In this document: piece after piece, positions 9,244 through 14,997 of the stretch
Layout: the number at the start of each line of letters is the position of its first letter
Numbering within the stretch: the stretch's first letter is position 1
IMG/VR virus record: IMGVR_UViG_3300048010_000198
Span: 1 to 26,438 of that record
Length of the DNA stretch: 26,438 bases
From: a virus
Strand: one strand, 5' to 3'
Program-made: the position numbers and the translations under genes
Notes under the pieces: model-generated
Database searches by the model: none
The model's input: the letters and a program-made list of their open reading frames with translations, nothing else
What the model was told of the DNA's origin: nothing

Positions 9244-9449
9244 ATGAAACGACCTTCCTTGACTTCCTTACACTTCCACTTAACAGCCCTGTATCCTCTT
9301 AGATACTGAGGTATCTCACTGCCTATGACTAAGGCTCTATCTTTACAGGCCTCAAAGGTCTCATAGACAACTGGGTACTCAGTGTTCTCAAGTATGACAC
9401 ACTGCTTAGGGTTCATAATCATACAGGCGTAAACAAGTAGTTTAAACAT
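9240..9449 (-). CDS. Small Cys-rich protein, possibly exported
   Basis: The product is 69 residues. It begins with a short hydrophobic run (FKLLVYACMIM) that could be a weak signal sequence. The later part has Cys at about positions 17, 35 and 60 and several aromatic residues. Short proteins of this pattern are common in marine phages without a known role. AGGTG lies 6 nt before the ATG, and the stop overlaps the next ATG in ATGA. Placement in the tail module suggests late expression. Function is unknown. Confidence 0.6.
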   Translation of the reverse strand: MFKLLVYACMIMNPKQCVILENTEYPVVYETFEACKDRALVIGSEIPQYLRGYRAVKWKCKEVKEGRFI

Positions 9450-9457
9450 GGTGTCAC

Positions 9458-10087
9458 CTATATGGAGTTAGTAGCTGAGTAGAAGTCGTCTAATTCTATT
9501 GTTCCTGATGTCGGCACACTGGCATTTACATTGACTGTTATCGTGCTTGTGTTGTAGGCGTCACCACCAAAGTTAAACTGGTTAGCCGACCAACCTGCAC
9601 TAGACCCAGTAAAGGATCCTGTAATGGTGTCACCTGCTGTGGCGTCACATGTACCGTTGTAATAGGCAAAGCTGTCGTTGGATGTTAATCCCTGGTTAAT
9701 CTGCTCAGTGCCGTTCTTAGATATAACGATTGTAGCTGTATTAGGGTTACCGAAGCCACCGTAGTAGTAGCCAAACCTGTAGTTATATGTACCAGTCTTA
9801 TCCACGGTAAACGACCAGGACTGGGCATTAGCTGTACCGTTGTCTGACCACCTTTGATATGAAAACAGGTTACTGCCGTTAAAGGTTAAGCCAGTGTCAA
9901 TACTACGCCCTGAGTTATTCGTTGATGCTGAGGTGGAACCTGCAGTGGCCGTGTCCGACAGTGTCGATGGAACGATACTACCACCCCTATAGCATTGACT
10001 GAGGGCTATGGAACCAGTGTCACCAAACTCAGTACGGATGTTATCCATGGATATGGTACCACTAGACTGGATAGCCATTACATGCAC
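9458..10087 (-). CDS. Putative tail/fibre-associated protein with beta-sandwich domain
   Basis: The product is 209 residues. The N-terminal block (SSGTISMDNIRTEFGDTGSI, then LSQCYRGGSIVP) is a motif I recognise from many marine phage tail proteins, where it recurs near adhesin-type domains. A Ser/Thr/Gly-rich linker leads to a beta-rich domain (about 65-195) resembling a carbohydrate-binding or jelly-roll sandwich. The C-terminus repeats a short form of the opening motif (SGTIELDDFYSATNSI). The ATG at 10087 has AAGGA 5 nt upstream; the ATG at 10078 (MAIQSSG) is an alternative. It overlaps the upstream S74 gene by 26 nt, so the two fibre proteins are probably made together. Receptor binding is inferred. 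Confidence 0.6.
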   Translation of the reverse strand: MHVMAIQSSGTISMDNIRTEFGDTGSIALSQCYRGGSIVPSTLSDTATAGSTSASTNNSGRSIDTGLTFNGSNLFSYQRWSDNGTANAQSWSFTVDKTGTYNYRFGYYYGGFGNPNTATIVISKNGTEQINQGLTSNDSFAYYNGTCDATAGDTITGSFTGSSAGWSANQFNFGGDAYNTSTITVNVNASVPTSGTIELDDFYSATNSI

Positions 10088-10853
10088 ATCCTTCCTTATG
10101 AGTGTCTAATTGTTTCTTCAGCTCCTTAATGGATTCAATGAGTAGTGGTACAAGCTTCTCATAGTGTACCGTCATGTATGTAGGGTCGATAGGAGCCTCA
10201 GCTATTACCTCAGGCATGATAGCTTGGACGTCCTGAGCAGAGACCCCTACCTCCACCTTATCTTCATAACCGTAATCTTTAGCTATCTCATTCGGTCTGA
10301 AGTAAAACCCATTGAGGGACATAACCTTATCTAAGGCTCCATCTATGGGTTGGATGTCGGTCTTAAGTCTCATGTCTGAGTAGTAGGCTGTGACGTTGCC
10401 AGTGGATCTAACCTCGGCAAAGGTCACTGTGTCTGTTGTGGCAACAGCCTGGCCTATTGATACTGTGGGTGTTGCACCCTCGGATCCTGAACCTGCTACG
10501 GTAACGCCTGTACCTGCAGTTATACCTGCAACGTAGTTCCCTGCTGTATGGGTACCCAGTGTCAAACCATCGCCACCCAGGGTGATGTCACCTGTGATAG
10601 CCAGGGTACCAGTTACAGTTGCCCCTGAAGTACTGGCAGCCACTCTTGTAGTGCCGTTTGAATCCAGTAGGGAGCTTGGGTCAGTGTTTAGCTGAGTGTG
10701 GGTCGCTGTGACAGCACCAGTTATGTTAGGGAACGTAGCTTTAATGGTGGTCTTGATTAAACGTAGGTGGTCGTCTGCCTGTGCCAGGGCATCTGTGGAT
10801 GTAGGGTTAGTAGCCACTAATCCATTTATGTAAGTAGCAGTCTCTAAGGCCAT
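10062..10853 (-). CDS. Short tail fibre protein with C-terminal S74 intramolecular chaperone
   Basis: The product is 263 residues. Residues 80-150 are Gly/Thr/Val-rich beta repeats of fibre-shaft type. From about 158 a Peptidase_S74 (endosialidase-type chaperone) domain begins with SDMRLKTDIQP, and S159 and K164 fit the Ser-Lys dyad that self-cleaves just before the Ser. EVGVSAQDVQAIMPEVI and a final helical part (PLLIESIKELKKQL) are typical of the family. These domains trimerise the fibre and are then released, so the mature fibre would be only about 158 residues. A DHLRLIKTTIKATFPNI block near residues 28-44 is also common in phage tail proteins. It is the first gene after the promoter at 11236-11253; AAGGA precedes its ATG. 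Confidence 0.85.
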   Translation of the reverse strand: MALETATYINGLVATNPTSTDALAQADDHLRLIKTTIKATFPNITGAVTATHTQLNTDPSSLLDSNGTTRVAASTSGATVTGTLAITGDITLGGDGLTLGTHTAGNYVAGITAGTGVTVAGSGSEGATPTVSIGQAVATTDTVTFAEVRSTGNVTAYYSDMRLKTDIQPIDGALDKVMSLNGFYFRPNEIAKDYGYEDKVEVGVSAQDVQAIMPEVIAEAPIDPTYMTVHYEKLVPLLIESIKELKKQLDTHKEGCACNGYPV

Positions 10854-10883
10854 GGTTTTTTCCTTCTCTCATCTAAAGGGTCG

Positions 10884-10906
10884 AACAACAATAACAACAA
10901 CAACAA
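10884..10906 (-). repeat. GTT-type triplet repeat in the tail-operon leader
   Basis: On the minus strand this is a run of TTG/GTT triplets with one ATT interruption. It lies about 30 nt upstream of the S74 fibre ATG and just before its ribosome site. It would leave the mRNA unpaired there. A shorter triplet run of the opposite sense (AAC on the minus strand) precedes the SSB start near 20073-20082. Confidence 0.5.
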
Positions 10907-11008
10907 GGCTTTAACTCTTTTTTGAAATTGATTGTATTACTAAGGTACTGGGGGTCTAAAATCCTAGGTATGGTACCTAAATTGACCGACAATAATAGCT
11001 AAGTACTT

Positions 11009-11024
11009 GATATCTATAGATATC
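11009..11024. repeat. Perfect 16-bp palindrome GATATCTATAGATATC
   Basis: The 16 bases equal their own reverse complement and lie in the leader between the promoter at 11236 and the S74 fibre gene. The surrounding 200 bp are AT-rich and contain no convincing gene. It could be a dimeric-protein binding site or an RNA stem. I see no second copy in the window. Confidence 0.5.
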
Positions 11025-11235
11025 TTAAGTCAACAGACTAGTTATCTGATTACGATATAGTACCTATGTATCTTAAGACATTAGTCATTATCTGAAATTT
11101 AATCGTAAGGGGTATATTTAAGGTCGTTAAAAATAGGGATCTCAATTGCTCACTTACTCTAGTCTGACCTCTAGTCATCCCTGGTTCACCACTGTATACA
11201 GCCGATATACCTCATTTACTCCTGATCTCTCCTAA

Positions 11236-11253
11236 GGGTGGACACAAAACTTT
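11236..11253 (-). promoter_or_regulatory. Predicted phage RNA polymerase promoter for the tail operon
   Basis: The minus strand reads AAAGTTTTGTGTCCACCC followed by TTAGGAGA. The same 18 bases occur at 20253-20270 and 22775-22792, and a diverged copy lies at 24450-24465. Here the motif heads the 10853-to-1 transcription unit and is preceded by a hairpin (11259-11293). The layout (AT-rich, then a C-rich core, then a short TA-rich step and a purine-rich start) parallels the T7 class promoter. Confidence 0.7.
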
Positions 11254-11258
11254 ACCAG

Positions 11259-11293
11259 GGTTATCAAGGATACTTAAAGACCCCTTGATAACC
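11259..11293 (-). terminator. Hairpin before the tail-operon promoter, possible terminator
   Basis: GGTTATCAAGG and CCTTGATAACC form a perfect 11-bp stem with a 13-nt loop. It stands after the DNA-metabolism operon and 5 bp before the phage promoter. No clean U-run follows (CTGGTAAAGTTTTG on the minus strand), so classical rho-independent termination is doubtful. It may act on the phage polymerase or be an RNA-processing or stability element. Confidence 0.45.
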
Positions 11294-11319
11294 TGTTACA
11301 TTAGTATACATTATCCCAT

Positions 11320-11388
11320 GTGAACTGTTAGAGATAGCCTGTGTTAGCCTTGATGCTACAACTTATAGTTGGCATTCTGACAGTTCAC
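11320..11388. other. Long-stem structured element after the DNA-metabolism operon
   Basis: The ends (11320-11332 and 11376-11388) form a 13-bp inverted repeat with one non-Watson-Crick position, a U-G pair if read as plus-strand RNA. Inside lies a second nested stem, ATGC-TA-CAACT with TAT loop and AGTTG-GCAT (11353-11375). The whole 69-nt unit folds as a branched stem and starts 7 nt beyond the stop of the last gene of the operon. It is not a tRNA: the stem is too long and there is no T-arm consensus. It could stabilise the 3' end of the operon mRNA or be a small RNA. Confidence 0.45.
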
Positions 11389-11395
11389 GCCTTCA

Positions 11396-11629
11396 TTAGT
11401 TATCCGATAGAACTCTTACGTTATCATCGTCCTGGTCGTTGTCACCCAGTAACTCAAGTTCAGCCTGTAGCCTTCTTATGGGTATCACCTGAGTAACCAG
11501 TGCCAGTCGTTCCTGTGGCTCCATCTGTGACCATCTACCGATCTCAAAGGTAGTCCTGTAACAGGCTGAACACCTGTCCTTACTGGTGTCCAGTCTGCAT
11601 ATGTTTTTACATGGTGTAAGCATAGTCAT
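11396..11629 (-). CDS. DUF1289 small Cys4 protein
   Basis: The product is 77 residues. Residues 6-40 match the DUF1289 pattern: PCKNICRLD, a CSAC pair, then RTTFEIGRWSQM. C7, C11, C20 and C23 probably bind a metal, iron-sulphur or zinc. DUF1289 proteins are widespread in proteobacteria with no settled function. The C-terminal 20 residues are acidic (DNDQDDDN). Its ATG overlaps the RNR stop in ATGA, so it is the last gene of the DNA-metabolism operon and coupled to RNR. A redox or cofactor-related role near RNR is a guess. An ATG two codons later is an equally possible start. Confidence 0.8.
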   Translation of the reverse strand: MTMLTPCKNICRLDTSKDRCSACYRTTFEIGRWSQMEPQERLALVTQVIPIRRLQAELELLGDNDQDDDNVRVLSDN

Positions 11630-13548
11630 ACGATCTCACAGGCACCACCGACACAGGCTAACTCCTGTGATCCTATGGTGTTGTCCTGTTGCTCATACTC
11701 ACTCAGCTTAGACCAGTCGATATCCAGGGGCATTGCCTGAGACATGATGTCATACTCATGCTGATCACAGTCCTGGTAGGGAGCCTGTTGGTATGTATGG
11801 TCGCTGAAGGGAAGGAACGACACACCTGACATCCAGTCGAAGTTGTCATACACCCAGGCACCGACTAACAACCACTCATCCTCCTTCACTGATATAGTGA
11901 CTGAGGGCTTGTGTTCACACCAGTACTTTTGGTATGTGAGCCATAGCTCAAGTTGATCTATAGCTGACTTATCTGTCCTGAAGACTGCATCCCTTGGTGC
12001 TTCCATGGGGAAGCTAAACACTGTAGTTGTATCAGGGTTTAATATGTCGTCCTCAGCAGGTATGCCCTGGTCTACCATGAGCCTGGTCAATGGGTCTTTC
12101 TTATCACCCCTGACTGTTCTGATGTAGTAGGGGTTGTGCCTGGCGTGAATGCCTGAGGCAGCGTCAACCAACTGACTGACTGTACCTGATGGCTTGACAC
12201 ATGTAATAGCCACTGACTGAGGTATGCCTATTGCCTGGCTAAACTCCAGGTTAGTCTTTACGGCTTCATCCTTCAGCTCCTGTAGTAATACATTTAGTCT
12301 AGCGTCTGATCCGTTAGTCAATGTGTTATCCATGATACCAGTTAACGACACACCAAGTAGTCGTTCCTCTTCACAGTTCTTCTTCCACTCACTTGAGACA
12401 TACTTAAAGTTAGTCAGGGTAGACTGCATTGTGCCTATGATAGTGGCCAGTCGTACCTTCTTCATGAGTGTCTCCTTGGTGTCATGTGGACGTATGACAA
12501 CCTCAGACAGGTTACAGAACTCACGGTCTCTCAGTATGATTTCTGAGCATGGGTTCGTACCAAACTCATGGTCACCAACTTCTCTACGACCTGAGGCCTC
12601 AGCCATCTTGTTAGCTGACTCCCTGTTGAAGATACCACGTTCACCTGACTTTGATTCATATAAGGACTTCCACTCATCCATGAAGATACCCATGTCAGGC
12701 TTCTCAGTGTATACAGCTGAGTTATTAGCTAAGGAACGCTGCTTGTTAGCAGTCCACCACTCACCTGACTTAGCGTGTCTCATACGGTCATCCGATAGGT
12801 TAGACAGGCTTATCAATGCTGACCTACGGACACCACCAACAACAACTACCTCGGCTATCTTACATACTATGTCGTGGCACTCTATTGAGTTCAGCTTACG
12901 TCCTTTAGCATTCTTAATTACCTGGACTGTGAAGTTAAACAGGTTCTCAAGTGGTGCAGCTCCTGATGCCCTACCACCGAAGGTCTTCAGTGGTGACCCT
13001 GCAGGTCTTACAAGGCTTGTGTCCCACTGGGGTATCTGACCTATGTATAACAGCCCTACAAGCTCCCTGTAGGCCTTAGCCCATCCTAGTTTACTATCCT
13101 TAACCTTGATGATTGTGTCGGTGTTGTACAAGGCCTCAGCTACTTTAGGAAGCCTGTTTATATGTTGCCTTTCGACACTGAAGCCGACACCAGTTCCATT
13201 CATGAGAACATACAGGATCTCATCGAATGCCTGGAGCCTGTCCACGGCTACATAGCTGCAGTTGTAACCTGCTATGTTTTCCTTTCTCAAGGCTTCACCT
13301 GCTGTCATAAGGCATCTCATGGATGGCATTACAGACAGGCTCATAACGGCCTCATGAAGCTCGTCGATAACTACAGGAGGACAAGTATAGTTATGCTGCT
13401 CCATGAGGTGTTCTTTAAAGAAGTTAAAGTATCTATCTACAGTCTCATCCCAGGTCTCTCTACGGCCTTCTTCAGGTAGCCAACGTGAGTATCGTGATAG
13501 GTGTATAAACTGCTGATATAATGATGGTAGGTGGTTACTTAATTGCAT
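11626..13548 (-). CDS. nrdJ: Adenosylcobalamin-dependent (class II) ribonucleotide reductase
   Basis: The product is 640 residues and reduces ribonucleotides to deoxyribonucleotides for phage DNA synthesis. NPCSEIILRDREFCNLSEV contains the active-site loop, with the NxCxE residues as in the monomeric Lactobacillus leichmannii enzyme. The C-terminus, CVGGACEIV, carries the C-x4-C redox pair that re-reduces the active site. GYNCSYV near residue 95 gives the partner cysteine, and CVKPSGTVSQLVDAASG is the phosphate-binding finger region. No separate small subunit gene is present, fitting class II. Cobalamin must come from the host. At 640 residues it is about 100 shorter than the Lactobacillus enzyme, usual for marine phage forms. 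The start overlaps the DUF3310 gene by 14 nt. Confidence 0.92.
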   Translation of the reverse strand: MQLSNHLPSLYQQFIHLSRYSRWLPEEGRRETWDETVDRYFNFFKEHLMEQHNYTCPPVVIDELHEAVMSLSVMPSMRCLMTAGEALRKENIAGYNCSYVAVDRLQAFDEILYVLMNGTGVGFSVERQHINRLPKVAEALYNTDTIIKVKDSKLGWAKAYRELVGLLYIGQIPQWDTSLVRPAGSPLKTFGGRASGAAPLENLFNFTVQVIKNAKGRKLNSIECHDIVCKIAEVVVVGGVRRSALISLSNLSDDRMRHAKSGEWWTANKQRSLANNSAVYTEKPDMGIFMDEWKSLYESKSGERGIFNRESANKMAEASGRREVGDHEFGTNPCSEIILRDREFCNLSEVVIRPHDTKETLMKKVRLATIIGTMQSTLTNFKYVSSEWKKNCEEERLLGVSLTGIMDNTLTNGSDARLNVLLQELKDEAVKTNLEFSQAIGIPQSVAITCVKPSGTVSQLVDAASGIHARHNPYYIRTVRGDKKDPLTRLMVDQGIPAEDDILNPDTTTVFSFPMEAPRDAVFRTDKSAIDQLELWLTYQKYWCEHKPSVTISVKEDEWLLVGAWVYDNFDWMSGVSFLPFSDHTYQQAPYQDCDQHEYDIMSQAMPLDIDWSKLSEYEQQDNTIGSQELACVGGACEIV

Positions 13549-13819
13549 TTGGTTCTCTTCCCTCTAATTGATTGATCCTCATTTCGCAGTACCTCATGGC
13601 CTTACGAAGATCGGTTATTTCTGATTGTGTTTCGTCCTGGTTGTCGTAGGTCTTAAGACCTGCTCTCATGACGTATTTGATGACGTTGCCCTTCCAAAAG
13701 GACAGTTGGTTCTTCATGATAAAACTCACTGGTTCTATGGTGAATGCCTCGTAATGAGGTGGTTGTTCGATAAGCTGCTTTTTACTAGCCATGGTTTTCA
13801 TGTACTCCATATGTCTCAT
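13535..13819 (-). CDS. DUF3310 protein (T7 gp1.7-type nucleotide kinase family)
   Basis: The product is 94 residues. PPHYEAFTIEPVSFIMKNQL, then SFWKGNVIKYVMRAG and a final EITDLRKAMRYCEMRINQL, follow the DUF3310 pattern throughout. T7 gp1.7, a member, is a nucleotide kinase acting on dTMP and dGMP, so a role in nucleotide supply next to RNR is reasonable. Four in-frame ATGs lie within the first ten codons. The first (13819) is chosen because it overlaps the TGA of the upstream 43-aa gene in ATGA. The family is seen clearly; the activity is by analogy. Confidence 0.85.
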   Translation of the reverse strand: MRHMEYMKTMASKKQLIEQPPHYEAFTIEPVSFIMKNQLSFWKGNVIKYVMRAGLKTYDNQDETQSEITDLRKAMRYCEMRINQLEGREPNAIK

Positions 13820-13947
13820 AGTCTGTTGAACCCACGTTTACGCTGCTGTTCATGAAGCAGGTCGCAGTATTTGTTGTAGAAGTAGGTCGATACCTTGTTG
13901 AACCTTTTGAATAAGAAGAAGTAGAAGTGGAGTTTTACGGAGTCCAT
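13816..13947 (-). CDS. 43-aa aromatic and basic small protein
   Basis: A short frame lies between the exonuclease and DUF3310 genes. AGAGGTG stands 5 nt before its ATG, it overlaps the exonuclease end by 13 nt, and its TGA overlaps the next ATG in ATGA. The peptide is rich in Phe, Tyr and Lys: KLHFYFFLFKRFNK in the first half, then a basic QQRKRGFNR end. The aromatic run could be a membrane-surface helix or a protein-contact helix. The good ribosome site and coupling argue that it is translated. No family is recognised. Confidence 0.6.
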   Translation of the reverse strand: MDSVKLHFYFFLFKRFNKVSTYFYNKYCDLLHEQQRKRGFNRL

Positions 13948-14645
13948 AGCTTCACCTCTTGCTTTTCATAGTCCCAGTCCTGTGTTCTGAGTATCCTGGC
14001 TAACCTGGCTTGGGTCAGTGCCTCTTCCCTGGTGTAACCTGCCTTGATGTAGGCATCTTCGACAGCTCCCCAGTGTGGCCTGGAACCCAGGATGGCTTCT
14101 GCCTTCTTTGTGCCAACTCCTGACAGACCCTTGTATCCGTCGGTTGAATCACCAGTTAATGCCTGGGTCAGGAAGTTTCTGTCGGCCTCTTCCTTGGTTA
14201 TTTTAAGTAACTCACCTGACTGAGGCCTGTATAGGTTGGCAGGTATTGTCTTCATGTCCTTGTCGTCACTGACAATGATTGTCGTTGAGTTGCTTTTGAT
14301 ACCCATGACATCGTCAGCCTCAAGCGTTGGTAGGGTGGCTGTACGGTAATTGTCACGGCACCAGTCAATCATGTAGGTGTAGCCAACTGGCTTACGGATC
14401 TTACGCCTTGCTGACTTGTAGTTGGGGTGCAGCTGCTTCCTGAAGTTTTCCTTATCTGAGAAGCATAGTGTAAACCAGTCGGCTCCACACTCCTCGACAT
14501 AGTCTTTAACTGTCCTGTTGAAGTTTATCTTAGCTGCCTTCAGGTCACTGGTTAACGACCACACATCATCACCCCAGTCTGTTTCCTCTTCGGTAGCTGC
14601 CAGGGTTCTGTAGAGATATAAGTCTCCATCAATCAACGCCATCAT
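13935..14645 (-). CDS. 5'-3' exonuclease, T7 gp6-like (FEN/PolA N-terminal type)
   Basis: The product is 236 residues. The acidic metal-binding residues of the flap nuclease family are visible: D6 and D8 in LIDGD, LEADDV, IIVSDDKDM, then GDSTDGYKGL followed by the helix-hairpin-helix SGVGTKKAEAIL. In T7 the homologous gp6 removes RNA primers and degrades host DNA. The C-terminal 40 residues are a helical end. The ATG follows AAGGAG by 10 nt and is followed by a second ATG. The gene overlaps both neighbours by 13-17 nt. Confidence 0.88.
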   Translation of the reverse strand: MMALIDGDLYLYRTLAATEEETDWGDDVWSLTSDLKAAKINFNRTVKDYVEECGADWFTLCFSDKENFRKQLHPNYKSARRKIRKPVGYTYMIDWCRDNYRTATLPTLEADDVMGIKSNSTTIIVSDDKDMKTIPANLYRPQSGELLKITKEEADRNFLTQALTGDSTDGYKGLSGVGTKKAEAILGSRPHWGAVEDAYIKAGYTREEALTQARLARILRTQDWDYEKQEVKLWTP

Positions 14646-14997
14646 ATACTTGGTTCTCCTTTAAGTAATCGACACCATCGTCTGTGGCTAACCAGTGTTT
14701 GCCCCAGGAGATGTCGTCTAGTTTCATTGTGATAAGACCCTCAGTGGCACATATGCCTATTAACTCAGGGTAGGTTCTTGCTATGGTGCCTCTTGTTGAA
14801 AAGGGTTTAGTCCATGCATTCCATATAATAAAACAGAGGCCACTTACGGCCTCTGCTGTCTTCCGTTCTAACTCTTGTTCTTCTTTAGTGAGTTTCCGAC
14901 CAGTTGTTTCCGATTGTATACTCCGAGGCGATTGGTATTTTGAAGTTGAAGTAGTCGCCAGTTTCCTTCGCCATTCGTCTAGTGATATCACCGACAT
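14629..14997 (-). CDS. Small protein overlapping the polymerase 3' end, winged-helix-like
   Basis: The product is 122 residues. Its only usable ATG lies 113 nt inside the polymerase gene in another frame, preceded by an AAAGGA-type site. No later ATG comes before the middle of the protein, and the first 37 residues (VISLDEWRRKLA) look natural. A charged helix (LTKEEQELERKTAEAV) precedes TYPELIGICATEGLITMKLD, then WGKHWLATDDGVDYLKEN. Helix, turn, helix and a beta wing are suggested, as in small winged-helix proteins. DNA binding is possible but not shown by any recognised family match. It overlaps the exonuclease start by 17 nt. Confidence 0.6.
   Translation of the reverse strand: MSVISLDEWRRKLATTSTSKYQSPRSIQSETTGRKLTKEEQELERKTAEAVSGLCFIIWNAWTKPFSTRGTIARTYPELIGICATEGLITMKLDDISWGKHWLATDDGVDYLKENQVYDGVD

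Noticed and set aside
11050-11178. 42-codon minus-strand ORF in the tail-operon leader
   Set aside because: The spacing of its ribosome site is poor, the peptide is unremarkable and it crosses the palindrome-rich AT region. Not enough support to call it a gene.
12224-13039. 271-codon plus-strand ORF opposite the RNR gene
   Set aside because: It is antisense to a clearly conserved enzyme, has no good ribosome site context or family pattern, and all supported genes are on the minus strand.
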